36,166 nt of DNA, taken from positions 1 through 36,166 of the forward strand of contig NZ_BOOB01000006.1 in the NCBI RefSeq assembly GCF_016863015.1. The letters are read 5' to 3'. A program made the position numbers and the translations under genes. Shown piece after piece: positions 15,821 to 23,800 of the stretch. Numbering within the stretch: position 1 is the stretch's first letter; each line of letters begins with the position of its first letter. The notes under the pieces are model-generated. The model did not search any database, was not told the DNA's origin, and was given only the letters and a program-made list of their open reading frames with translations. This DNA comes from Microbispora amethystogenes (GTDB lineage Bacteria > Actinomycetota > Actinomycetes > Streptosporangiales > Streptosporangiaceae).

Positions 15821-17580
15821 GAGCGGTCCTTTCGCACAAGGGCGCGCAGGCGCCGGCGCAGCAGGCGGGCGGTACGACGCAACGGCCGTGAACGACGGGC
15901 CCCGAATCGGCTAAGCCCGAACCGGCGAGCCCCAAGTCGGCGAAGCCCGAGACGACCGGCCCGGAAACGGCGAAGCCCGAACCGGCGAGCCCGAAGACGG
16001 CGGAGCCCTAGACGACCGGCCCCAGAACCTCGGGACCCTGAACGGCCGGATCCGCTCCCGGCGCCCGGGTCGGCACCGGATCCACCCGTCCAGGCGCGGC
16101 CGGGGCCAGGCGGGGCGGCACCACCGGCACCACCGGCGCCACCGGCGCTACCCGTACTCTCCGCGCTCCCGGCGGGCAGGAGTCCCCACTTGTCGCCGGC
16201 GTCCCACACCGTGCCGAACATCTCGTGGATCAGGTCGTCGAGGTCGTCTCCGGGCCGGGCGCAGCGGCGGGCGCGGGTGACGGCGGCCGTCCGCTCCAGC
16301 CGGGCGTGGACGACCTCGCCGTCCTCCCGTTCGTCGAGTGCGAGGGAGACGATCCCCAGCCGCTGCCGGTCGGCGTGCTTGACGACCGCCCCGATGGTGC
16401 CGCGCGACGGGACCCAGCCCGGCGGGCAGTGGAAGCGGAACGGCACCGGGAAGCAGTCGTCCGGCACGGTCTCGCGGAACCGGACCCTGGGCTCGCCCTC
16501 GTAGCAGGCCAGCATCAGGCGCAGGTCGAGCGACGGATCGCCGAGGGGGTCCCGCCGCCCGCCGCGGAGCCGCCCCCACGGCCCGGTGACGGTCACCCGC
16601 ACGTCCGGCAGGCGACCCGCGAGCACGCCGTCGACCGTCGCTCTGACCTCCTCGAACGACGCGTCCCCCGCATCGACCACGACCTCGACGTACGGCACGA
16701 GGTAGGTGCGGTGCGGGTGCCTGCGCAACCAGCGGAAGACGGGCACCCGTTCGGCGAGGTAGGGCCAGTTGTGCCGCTTCACCTCCGGCTCGCGGCGCAT
16801 CACGGTTGAGCGGCCGAGATGCCAGCACCGGGCGCCGCGGTCGGGTACGAAAACGGCCCCCGCCTGGGCGAGCCGGTAGCCCAGTTCGGTGTCCTCACCG
16901 AGGACGAGCGACGCGTCCAGGCCCCCGGCGGCCCGCAGCAACGACGCGGGCAGCGACGCCGTCGCGCCCACCATGACGGAGAACGCGGTGAAGCCCGCCG
17001 CGCGCAGGTCGTCGGTCTGGTCCCAGCGCCCCTCGGTCCACTGCGGGGTGGCGTCCTCCTCGGCGAACAGCTTGTCCACCGCGCCCGCCTCGACGGCGGC
17101 GAGCACCTCATTCGCCGGAATCTCGTCCAGGCCCGGCACGAACCTCAGGTGCCCGAGCACGACCAGGTGGTCCGCGAGGTGGTGCCAGCGCATCTGGGCC
17201 TCGACGTGTTCGGGGAACAGCACGAGGTCGGCGTCGAGAAAGAGGATCACCTGGCCCTCGGCCGCCTCCGCCCCGGCCGCGCAGGCACTCGCCCTTCCCC
17301 ACGCACCGGCGCGCGGGCGGACCACGCGCAGCCGCTCCGGCACCGGCCACGCGGAGGTCACCGGCGCGGGCCGCTCGCCGTCGTCCACCACCACGACCTC
17401 CGTCAGGTGGGCCGGGTAGGTCTGCCGGGCCAGGCTCGCCAGCGTCAGCGGCAGCGTGTGCTCCGCGCGGTGGGCGGGGATGACCACGCTCACCGTGAGC
17501 GTGGGGGTCCACTCCCCCGGCGCCGGCGGCTGCCCGAGCACCCCGTAGTCGTTGAGCGGGATGCGTACGCCCCCCGTCAC
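15802..17580 (-). CDS. GT2 glycosyltransferase with basic tandem-repeat C-terminus
   Basis: A 592-aa protein with a GT-A fold family 2 domain: TVSVVIPAHRAEHTLPL, VVVDDGERP, LFLDADLV (D116, D118), an acceptor/base segment VLGEDTELGYRL (E229, D230) and CWHLGRS. A second domain of about 150 residues follows and is not recognised. The last ~130 residues are Gly/Ala- then Arg-rich, with repeats of LGLRRLRARRFGLRRF type giving a strongly basic tail. GTG 17580 overlaps the upstream gene's TGA as GTGA, so translation is probably coupled. The 3' end overlaps the following fusion gene by 19 bp. It is one of the operon-like set of polymer-building genes. The basic tail might bind membrane phospholipid or the anionic polymer, which is inference. 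Confidence 0.88.
   Translation of the reverse strand: MTGGVRIPLNDYGVLGQPPAPGEWTPTLTVSVVIPAHRAEHTLPLTLASLARQTYPAHLTEVVVVDDGERPAPVTSAWPVPERLRVVRPRAGAWGRASACAAGAEAAEGQVILFLDADLVLFPEHVEAQMRWHHLADHLVVLGHLRFVPGLDEIPANEVLAAVEAGAVDKLFAEEDATPQWTEGRWDQTDDLRAAGFTAFSVMVGATASLPASLLRAAGGLDASLVLGEDTELGYRLAQAGAVFVPDRGARCWHLGRSTVMRREPEVKRHNWPYLAERVPVFRWLRRHPHRTYLVPYVEVVVDAGDASFEEVRATVDGVLAGRLPDVRVTVTGPWGRLRGGRRDPLGDPSLDLRLMLACYEGEPRVRFRETVPDDCFPVPFRFHCPPGWVPSRGTIGAVVKHADRQRLGIVSLALDEREDGEVVHARLERTAAVTRARRCARPGDDLDDLIHEMFGTVWDAGDKWGLLPAGSAESTGSAGGAGGAGGAAPPGPGRAWTGGSGADPGAGSGSGRSGSRGSGAGRLGLRRLRARRFGLRRFRAGRLGLRRLGARRFGLSRFGARRSRPLRRTARLLRRRLRALVRKDRSCPASV
15901..16020. repeat. Two tandem 60-bp repeats with internal 15-bp substructure
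   Basis: Copies 15901-15960 and 15961-16020 differ at about 7 of 60 positions. Each begins C(C)CGAA(T/A)CGGC and ends GACGACCGGC. Each is itself built of 15-bp degenerate units encoding Arg-rich pentapeptides in the tail of the GT2 protein. Confidence 0.9.
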
Positions 17581-19817
17581 GTCCTCACCTCCGCCCGCCA
17601 TGGGGCACCGTCCTTCATCAGACCGTTGAAGACCAGCCCGCGCCACTGCTCCTGGTAGGACGCGAGGAACGACTGCACCGGCTGCCGCCAGGTGTGGCCG
17701 TACGCGCTGCGGCGGCGCAGCAGGTAGCCGAACCCGTGGGTGCGGTAGATCCGGCCGCCCGCCGCCTCGACGGCCTGCAGAAGCTGGCCGTCGACCGTCC
17801 TCGGCAGCGGCCGGAAGCCGCCGGCCGCCTCGAACGCGGCCCGGGTGACCAGCATCGTCCCCCCGGCCACCAGCGGCGCGAAGCGCTCGGTGCCGATGCA
17901 CCGCCTGATCGTCACGTCGAGTTGCTCCAGGTAGACGAACTCCGCGGCCGACCCGACCAGGTCGGCTCCGCTGTAGAGCCGGGCGAGCAGGAGATCGGCG
18001 AGGTGGTCGGGGCCGTACCAGTCGTCGTCGTCCACCTTCGTGAGGTACGACCCGGACGCGGCGGCCGCCATCCGGTTCAGGACCTCGCCGAACGGCGTCG
18101 TCCCGGGCGCCTCGATCACGGTGACCGGCAACGACGTGCGGGGAAGCGGCGCCTCCCGCGCGGTGAAGCCGTGGAGCCCCACGATCAGTTCGGCCGTCAC
18201 GCCGCGCTGGCGCTCCATCTGCTCCAACGCGAACGGGAGCATCTCCGGGCGGCGGGTGCACAGCAGGATCGACACCCGTGGTGGCGGCGGTGCGGACAGG
18301 CCGGCCTCCGCGGCGAGCCGCCGCCAGCACGCGGCCGAGCCGTGCTCGCGCAGCGCGGTCCTGCGCAGCCGGATGCTGATCTCCTCGCGGCGCAGGTCGC
18401 ACGCGAGCGCCTCGGTGGTCACGGTGGCGAGAACGGCGGCGAGCGCGGACCCGAGCGCCTCGTCCCGCGCCGGGTCGGGCTCGGCCAGCACCGGGACCCC
18501 GGCGGCCGCCAGCGCGGCCACGACACGCGCCACGACCGGCGCGAACCCGGCAGACGCGAGTCCAGTAGACACAGACCCGGCGGACGCGAACCCAGCGGCC
18601 GCAGACCCAGCGGAAGCCAACCCGGCAGACGTGGGCCCAGCAGCCGCCAACCCAGTGGACGCCAACCCGGCCGACGCGGACCCGGCGGAAGCCAACCCGT
18701 CAGACGCGAATTTGGCAGACGTGGGCACCGCGACTCCGCGGACGTCGCGCAGGCGGGCGACGTCCACGTCCGTGACGCGCCCGCTCGGCGGCAGCCGTAC
18801 GAGAGTCGCGGAGCCACAGGTGACGGCGAACCCGTCCCGGTGCGGTACGAGTTCCGCGACCCCCTCCTCCGGGTGCGGCCGGAACCCGATCGGGTTGACG
18901 ACGGCCTCGTCCACCGGCGGGACGCGAGAGGCGCCCGCGCGCACCGGCAGGTCGCAGCCGGGGGCGTCGCGCCGGTCCGGCACCGGGCCGTCCGCGGGGG
19001 CGAGGGTGGCGTTGGCGTCGCCGGGCCGCCACTCGGCCGCGCCCACACCCGCCAGCCCGGCCACGGGCGTGGTGGTCCCGGCCGTGCCGAAGAGGCCGTA
19101 CGCGACCTGGGCCAGGATCTCCCCGGCGGCGACGGGCTCGCTGAAGGCGGCGTCCAGGTGCCAGCCGCGCCCGCGGCGGGCGACCCGTAGCCCGGTCAGC
19201 AGGCGCCAGCAGGACGCCTGCCCGGTGGCCGGGAGCGGTCGGCCCGCCCAGGGTGGCACGTCCGCGACGGCGATCCGCACGCGCGGCGCCCGCGGCAGCA
19301 GGGCCCGCAGCGGTACGGCCCTACGAAGGTCGGCCGGGGACCGTGCCGCGAGCACCACGCACCCCGTCTCCAGCACGGACGACGTCTCCAGCACGGATGC
19401 GGTCTCCCACGAAAGCGCGGGCTTCTCCACGGAACCGGTCTCCCGCACGGGGGCGGTCTCCTGTGAAGGCGCGGTCTCCGGCACGGGACCGGTCCCCTGC
19501 TCCGGCCTGGTCTCCCGCGAGAGCGCAGTCTCCCGCGAGGGCGCAGTCTCCCGCGAGGGCGCAGTCTCCCGCGAGGGCACGGTCTCCCGGGAGTGCGCAG
19601 TCTCCGACACGGGACCGGTCCCCTGCTCCGGCCCGGTCTCCCGGGAGTGCGCAGTCTCCGGCACGGGCCCGGTCTCCCGGGAGGGCGTGGGGACGGGAAG
19701 GTCCTCCAGCGGTGTCCACGGGCCGGAGAAGCCCTCGACGAGGCGGCCGAGCAGCGACGGACAGGATTCGAAGCCGATCCACGTCCCCCACGCCGACCGG
19801 GTGGCGGTTCGCCTCAC
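17577..19817 (-). CDS. GT2-like glycosyltransferase with two large peptide-repeat regions
   Basis: A 746-aa protein, the first gene of the minus-strand polymer operon. The C-terminal third (from about residue 510) is a GT2 domain: PRVSILLCTRRPEMLPFALEQM, TKVDDDDWYGPDHLADLLLARL with the DDDD metal-binding cluster, and GGTMLVTRAAFEAAGGF. The N-terminal part is unusual. Residues about 45-150 are repeats of S-R-E-T-A/G-P, and about residues 366-426 are twelve pentads of L-A-S-A-G type; between them is a region I do not recognise. GTG 19817 has GAGGAGG a few nt upstream. The stop overlaps the next gene's GTG. The repeats keep frame and look like recent slippage products. They may act as flexible spacers. 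Confidence 0.83.
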   Translation of the reverse strand: MRRTATRSAWGTWIGFESCPSLLGRLVEGFSGPWTPLEDLPVPTPSRETGPVPETAHSRETGPEQGTGPVSETAHSRETVPSRETAPSRETAPSRETALSRETRPEQGTGPVPETAPSQETAPVRETGSVEKPALSWETASVLETSSVLETGCVVLAARSPADLRRAVPLRALLPRAPRVRIAVADVPPWAGRPLPATGQASCWRLLTGLRVARRGRGWHLDAAFSEPVAAGEILAQVAYGLFGTAGTTTPVAGLAGVGAAEWRPGDANATLAPADGPVPDRRDAPGCDLPVRAGASRVPPVDEAVVNPIGFRPHPEEGVAELVPHRDGFAVTCGSATLVRLPPSGRVTDVDVARLRDVRGVAVPTSAKFASDGLASAGSASAGLASTGLAAAGPTSAGLASAGSAAAGFASAGSVSTGLASAGFAPVVARVVAALAAAGVPVLAEPDPARDEALGSALAAVLATVTTEALACDLRREEISIRLRRTALREHGSAACWRRLAAEAGLSAPPPPRVSILLCTRRPEMLPFALEQMERQRGVTAELIVGLHGFTAREAPLPRTSLPVTVIEAPGTTPFGEVLNRMAAAASGSYLTKVDDDDWYGPDHLADLLLARLYSGADLVGSAAEFVYLEQLDVTIRRCIGTERFAPLVAGGTMLVTRAAFEAAGGFRPLPRTVDGQLLQAVEAAGGRIYRTHGFGYLLRRRSAYGHTWRQPVQSFLASYQEQWRGLVFNGLMKDGAPWRAEVRT
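18541..18720. repeat. Twelve contiguous 15-bp repeats (SAGLA-type pentapeptide)
   Basis: The 180 bp divide exactly into twelve 15-bp units, starting GCGAACCCGGCAGAC (18541-18555) and ending GCGAATTTGGCAGAC (18706-18720). The core ACCCGGC is mostly conserved while flanking codons vary. On the minus strand they encode Ala/Ser/Gly pentads. Confidence 0.93.
19375..19695. repeat. 18-bp repeats encoding SRETAP-type hexapeptides
   Basis: The unit GCAGTCTCCCGCGAGGGC is present in three exact consecutive copies (19525-19542, 19543-19560, 19561-19578). Many degenerate copies lie on both sides. A longer block, ACGGGACCGGTCCCCTGCTC plus flanks, is also duplicated about 126 bp apart, so the array shows higher-order duplication. 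Confidence 0.88.
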
Positions 19818-20047
19818 CCGCCCTCCTCACGCTGCGCGGTTCCTCATCCGACCGGCCCAGCATCGCGAACAGCACCCGCTCGGGAGTCGCCTTAGTCCCT
19901 TCCTTGGCCGAAGGTTTGCCGGCTCCCGGCCCTGCCTCGATGCCGGATGTCCATGCCGGATTTGCATGCCCGAACCGGACTGGAGGGGAGGAAGTGGCGG
20001 CGGACGCGTTACGATGCCGCCTTGTAGATTTCCGAGGAGTACCCCCC

Positions 20048-20791
20048 ATGGCCGTACGTCGTCTGATCCCTCTCGCGGTCGCGTGCGCCCTCGCGACGGC
20101 CGCCACCCTCCCCGCCCCCGCCCACGCTCGCGCGGCCCGTGAGCCGTTCTGCGCGACCCACAAGTGCATCGCCCTGACCTTCGACGATGGTCCGGGTCAG
20201 TACAACCAGACGCTGCTGAAGACCCTCGCCAAGTACAAGGCGAAGGCCACGTTCTTCCTCATCGGCTCCGAGGTGAAGAAGCACCCGAAGCTCACCCAGG
20301 CCATCGCCAAGGCCGGCCATGAGATCGGCAACCACTCGTGGGACGGCAGGTATCTGACCGAGCTCACGTACGCCGAGATCAACAAGAAGATCGGCGACAC
20401 CCAGCGGCTGATCACGAAGACGACCGGGAAGGCGCCGGTGGTCTTCCGCGCGCCCGGCGGGCTGCGCAACGGCGGCGTGGAGGAGATCACCGCCAAGTTC
20501 GGGCTCGTCCAGATCCCGGGCACGTCCGCCACGAAGGACTACATCAAGGACTACCGGGACGTGGACCTCCTCACCTCACGGGCCCTGGAGGTGGCCGGGG
20601 AGGGCGAGGTCGTCCTGATGCACGAGACGGTCAAGGAGACCGTGGACTCGATGCCGAAGGTGCTCAAGGAGCTGACCGCCCAGGGCTACCACTTCGTCAC
20701 CGTGTCCACCCTGCTGGAGGGCGAGGAGCTCATCCCGGGACAGGTATATCCCGACCCGACGCGTGACTCGATGACGATGACCGTCGAGTGA
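20048..20791 (+). CDS. Secreted NodB-type polysaccharide deacetylase, altered metal site
   Basis: A 247-aa protein with a signal peptide (MAVRRLIPLAVACALA, then a hydrophobic core to PAHARA). The NodB fold starts with CIALTFDDGPGQYN, giving the catalytic and metal Asp pair. The next motif, GHEIGNHSWDG, supplies the first zinc His, but the second His of the usual H-[ST]-x-x-H is Gly. FRAPGG (motif 3) and VVLMHETVKETVDSMP (motif 5 His) are present, while the usual motif 4 Asp-Trp is replaced by PGTSATKDY. Carbohydrate N- or O-deacetylation is therefore not certain. ATG 20048 is fixed by GAGGAG at 20034-20039. The gene ends inside the convergent acyltransferase gene. A weak TACGAT -10 lies at 20010-20015. 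Its position next to the polymer genes suggests action on the wall or polymer. Confidence 0.88.
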   Translation: MAVRRLIPLAVACALATAATLPAPAHARAAREPFCATHKCIALTFDDGPGQYNQTLLKTLAKYKAKATFFLIGSEVKKHPKLTQAIAKAGHEIGNHSWDGRYLTELTYAEINKKIGDTQRLITKTTGKAPVVFRAPGGLRNGGVEEITAKFGLVQIPGTSATKDYIKDYRDVDLLTSRALEVAGEGEVVLMHETVKETVDSMPKVLKELTAQGYHFVTVSTLLEGEELIPGQVYPDPTRDSMTMTVE

Positions 20792-22028
20792 TCCGCCGGC
20801 CCAGGCGCTGGGCCGGCGACTCCACGAAGCGGTAGGTCAGCCAGCTCAGCGTCAGCATCCCCGCGAGGTAGCCGAGCGCGAGGGCCGCCCGGCCGGTGTC
20901 CGTCACCGACTTCAGGTCCCCGACGAGCGCGTTGAGATACTTCAGCAGCGGATGGTGCAGCAGGTACACCGAATAGCTGATCAGGCCGAGCCAGGTCAGC
21001 ACGCCGGGGACGCGCCTGCCGCGCAGCGCCATGCCGATCGCGAACGTCACCCCGGCGAGCACGATCGTCGTGATCCAGACGTCGGGCTGCACCCACCACC
21101 AACCGGCCTGCGCCGACCATACGGGCGCGGCGGCCACGAGGACCGCCGCGGCCACGACCGGGCCGAGCCCGGCCGTGCCCCGCTCCCACCGGTACAGCGC
21201 CGTCCCCGTGAACATCACCGCGAGGATGGCCGCGCCGAACCACGGCACGAAGCTGCCGAACAGCAGCAGCACGAGCGCCATCAGGCCCAGCGCGTACGCC
21301 GCGACCGTGCGGAACCGGCCCGTGATCAGGCAGACCAGGCCCGCGACGAACACCACGCCGGCCGCGACGGCCGGCCAGTGGCCGGGCAGCAGCGGCGCCG
21401 AGAGCACCAGCCCGGCCGCGACCGCGACCACCCCGAAGACGATCGCCAGCATCCCGCTGCGCCGGTGCATCCCGCCCGCGAACAACGCGGTCACCAGCAG
21501 GTAGAACACCATCTCGTACGACAGCGTCCACATCGGGTCGGCGACGGCGCCGATGTGGACGACGTCGAGCAGCATGCTCAGGTGCGCGGCCACGGCCGAG
21601 GGATGGCGGGGCACCTCCTGGCGCACCGGCACCCAGACCGCCATGACCAGCACGAAGACGATCACGAGCAGATAGAGGGGATACAGGCGGAAGACCCGGC
21701 TGATCCAGAACGCGCCGACGTCGCCCCTCTTCTCCAGGGACGCGGGGATGATGTACCCGCTGACCAGGAAGAAGACCAGCACGCCGTACATGCCCAGGTT
21801 GAACCAGTAGGGGCGGAGCGACGGCATCACCCAGGGCAGCGCGTGCTCGGCGACCACCGCCATCGCGCCGATCCCGCGCAGCGCGTCGAGCCAGGCCAGC
21901 CGACCGGCCCCGGCGGGGCGTCCGGCAGGGCCCTGGGCAGAACTCTGGACAGAACTCTGGGCAGGACGATCGGCAGCGTGCGGTGGCGTGGCGTCAGGCC
22001 GCGGGGTCTCGCGCTCTGTGGCAGTCAC
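20730..22028 (-). CDS. Acyltransferase 3 family membrane protein (O-acetylase-like)
   Basis: A 432-aa protein with about ten hydrophobic segments. The family signature RLAWLDALRGIGAMAVVAEH (about residues 43-62) holds the Arg and catalytic His used to move acyl groups from the cytoplasm onto an exported sugar. FFLVSGYIIPASLEKRG, FWISRVFRLYPLYLL and WTLSYEMVFYLL are also typical. It probably O-acetylates an envelope glycan or a secondary metabolite; neighbours point to the envelope. GTG 22028 has no ribosome-binding site, but TAGTGT lies 6 nt before it, fitting a leaderless transcript. The last 62 bp overlap the convergent deacetylase gene. The C-terminus is Ser-rich (RRSSSSSHASGRD) in this shared segment. 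Confidence 0.9.
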   Translation of the reverse strand: MTATERETPRPDATPPHAADRPAQSSVQSSAQGPAGRPAGAGRLAWLDALRGIGAMAVVAEHALPWVMPSLRPYWFNLGMYGVLVFFLVSGYIIPASLEKRGDVGAFWISRVFRLYPLYLLVIVFVLVMAVWVPVRQEVPRHPSAVAAHLSMLLDVVHIGAVADPMWTLSYEMVFYLLVTALFAGGMHRRSGMLAIVFGVVAVAAGLVLSAPLLPGHWPAVAAGVVFVAGLVCLITGRFRTVAAYALGLMALVLLLFGSFVPWFGAAILAVMFTGTALYRWERGTAGLGPVVAAAVLVAAAPVWSAQAGWWWVQPDVWITTIVLAGVTFAIGMALRGRRVPGVLTWLGLISYSVYLLHHPLLKYLNALVGDLKSVTDTGRAALALGYLAGMLTLSWLTYRFVESPAQRLGRRITRRSSSSSHASGRDIPVPG

Positions 22029-22040
22029 CGAGCAACACTA
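22029..22040 (-). promoter_or_regulatory. Candidate leaderless -10 for the acyltransferase
   Basis: On the minus strand TAGTGT (22040-22035) is followed by 6 nt and then GTG 22028. The TANNNT hexamer and spacing match actinobacterial leaderless promoters. No good -35 is visible. Confidence 0.4.
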
Positions 22041-22075
22041 TCCAGCCGCGCCGGATTCACACCGGTTGTTACCGG

Positions 22076-23623
22076 TCACTCCCATTCGATGGTGCCCGGC
22101 GGCTTGCTCGTCACGTCGAGCACCACGCGGTTGACCTCGCGCACCTCGTTGGTGATCCGGGTGGAGATCCGGGCCAGCACGTCGTACGGCACCCGCGACC
22201 AGTCGGCGGTCATCGCGTCCTCGGAGGTCACCGGGCGCAGAACGACCGGATGGCCGTAGGTGCGGCCGTCGCCCTGCACGCCGACCGAGCGGACGTCGGC
22301 CAGCAGCACGACCGGGCACTGCCAGATGTCGCGGTCGAGACCGGCGCGGGTCAGCTCCTCGCGGGCGATGGCGTCGGCCTCGCGCAGCAGGTCGAGGCGC
22401 TCGCGGGTGACCTCGCCGATGATCCGGATACCGAGGCCGGGCCCGGGGAACGGCTGACGCCAGACCATCGCCGGGGGCAGGCCGAGCTCCTCGCCGGCCC
22501 GCCGCACCTCGTCCTTGAACAGCGTGCGCAACGGCTCCACGAGCTGGAACTTGAGGTCGTCGGGGAGCCCGCCGACGTTGTGGTGGGACTTGATGTTGGC
22601 GGTGCCGGTGCCGCCGCCCGACTCGACGACGTCCGGATAGAGGGTGCCCTGGACGAGGAAGTCGACCGGCCCGTCGGCGATGATGGCGCGGGCCTCGTCC
22701 TCGAAGACCCGGATGAACTCCCGGCCGATGATCTTGCGCTTCTCCTCGGGGTCGGTCACGCCCGACAGCGCCTTGAGGAAGCGCTCGGAGGCGTCCACGA
22801 CCCGCAGCTTCACACCGGTGACCTCGACGAAGTCGCGCTCGACCTGCTCGGCCTCGCCCTTGCGCAGCAGGCCGTGGTCGACGAAGACGCAGGTCAGTCG
22901 GTCACCAATGGCCCGCTGGACGATCGCTGCGGCCACGGCGGAGTCGACGCCGCCCGACAGCCCGCAGATCGCCCGGCCGTCGCCCACCTGCGCGCGCACG
23001 GCCTCGACGGCGTCTTCGACGATGTTGAGCATGGTCCACGAGGGGCGGCAGCCGGCCGCCTCCAGGAAGTGCCTGAGCACCTGCTGCCCGTGCTCGGAGT
23101 GCAGCACCTCAGGATGGAACTGCACGCCGTACAGGCCGCGGGAGGAGTCCTCCATCGCGGCGACCGGGGTGGCGGAGGTGGCGGCGGTGACGGAGAACCC
23201 GGCCGGGGCGCCGACCACCGAGTCGCCGTGCGACATCCAGACGGTCTGCGCGACGGGCAGCCCGGCGAACAGCAGGCCCTCCTGCAGGACCTTGAGCGAG
23301 GTCCCGCCGAACTCGGCGGTGCCGGTCTTGGCGACCTCACCCCCGAGGGCTCTGGCCATGGCCTGGAAGCCGTAGCAGATGCCGAAGGTCGGCACCCCGG
23401 TCTCGAACAGGCCGTCCGGCACGGGCGGGGCACCCTCGGCGTACACCGACGACGGGCCGCCGGACAGGATGATCGCCTTGGGCTTCCTCTCCAGCATCTC
23501 GGAGACCGGCATCGTCGACGGGACGATCTCGGAGTAGACGTGGCACTCACGCACCCGTCGCGCGATCAGCTGCGCGTACTGCGCGCCGAAGTCCACGACG
23601 AGGACGGTGTCGAAGTCGGACAC
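22076..23623 (-). CDS. guaA: GMP synthase (glutamine-hydrolysing)
   Basis: A 515-aa full-length GuaA: XMP + glutamine + ATP to GMP in the cytoplasm, the last step of guanine nucleotide synthesis. The class I amidotransferase domain has GICYGFQAM (Cys 83), VQFHPEV (His 170, Glu 172) and the oxyanion region LSGGPSSVY. The ATP pyrophosphatase domain has the P-loop LSGGVDS (about 222-228). The C-terminal dimerisation/XMP domain ends in the conserved [12 protein letters not shown] 23623 gives the usual [26 protein letters not shown] start, with GGGGG 9 nt upstream. TAGACT at 23663-23668 on the minus strand is a possible -10 about 40 nt upstream. The gene lies 177 bp downstream of the GMC oxidoreductase, so it may have its own promoter. 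Confidence 0.98.
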   Translation of the reverse strand: MSDFDTVLVVDFGAQYAQLIARRVRECHVYSEIVPSTMPVSEMLERKPKAIILSGGPSSVYAEGAPPVPDGLFETGVPTFGICYGFQAMARALGGEVAKTGTAEFGGTSLKVLQEGLLFAGLPVAQTVWMSHGDSVVGAPAGFSVTAATSATPVAAMEDSSRGLYGVQFHPEVLHSEHGQQVLRHFLEAAGCRPSWTMLNIVEDAVEAVRAQVGDGRAICGLSGGVDSAVAAAIVQRAIGDRLTCVFVDHGLLRKGEAEQVERDFVEVTGVKLRVVDASERFLKALSGVTDPEEKRKIIGREFIRVFEDEARAIIADGPVDFLVQGTLYPDVVESGGGTGTANIKSHHNVGGLPDDLKFQLVEPLRTLFKDEVRRAGEELGLPPAMVWRQPFPGPGLGIRIIGEVTRERLDLLREADAIAREELTRAGLDRDIWQCPVVLLADVRSVGVQGDGRTYGHPVVLRPVTSEDAMTADWSRVPYDVLARISTRITNEVREVNRVVLDVTSKPPGTIEWE

Positions 23624-23800
23624 TGGAAGGGACCCCCAGGAAGGATGCGAGGCGGTGACGCCAGTCTATCGGCGCGGTGACGCGCCCCGCCCGCGCCCGC
23701 CCACCCCAGCCGCGCCCCCCGCTCACGCCCACCCCACCGCGGCGACCGCCATCCACGCCCGCCACGCGCGCCGGGCGGCGGCATGCGGCGGAGAGGCCGG

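Noticed and set aside
20816..22259. Long plus-strand frame opposite the acyltransferase and guaA start
   Set aside because: His/Arg/Gln-rich shadow of two well-supported minus-strand genes.
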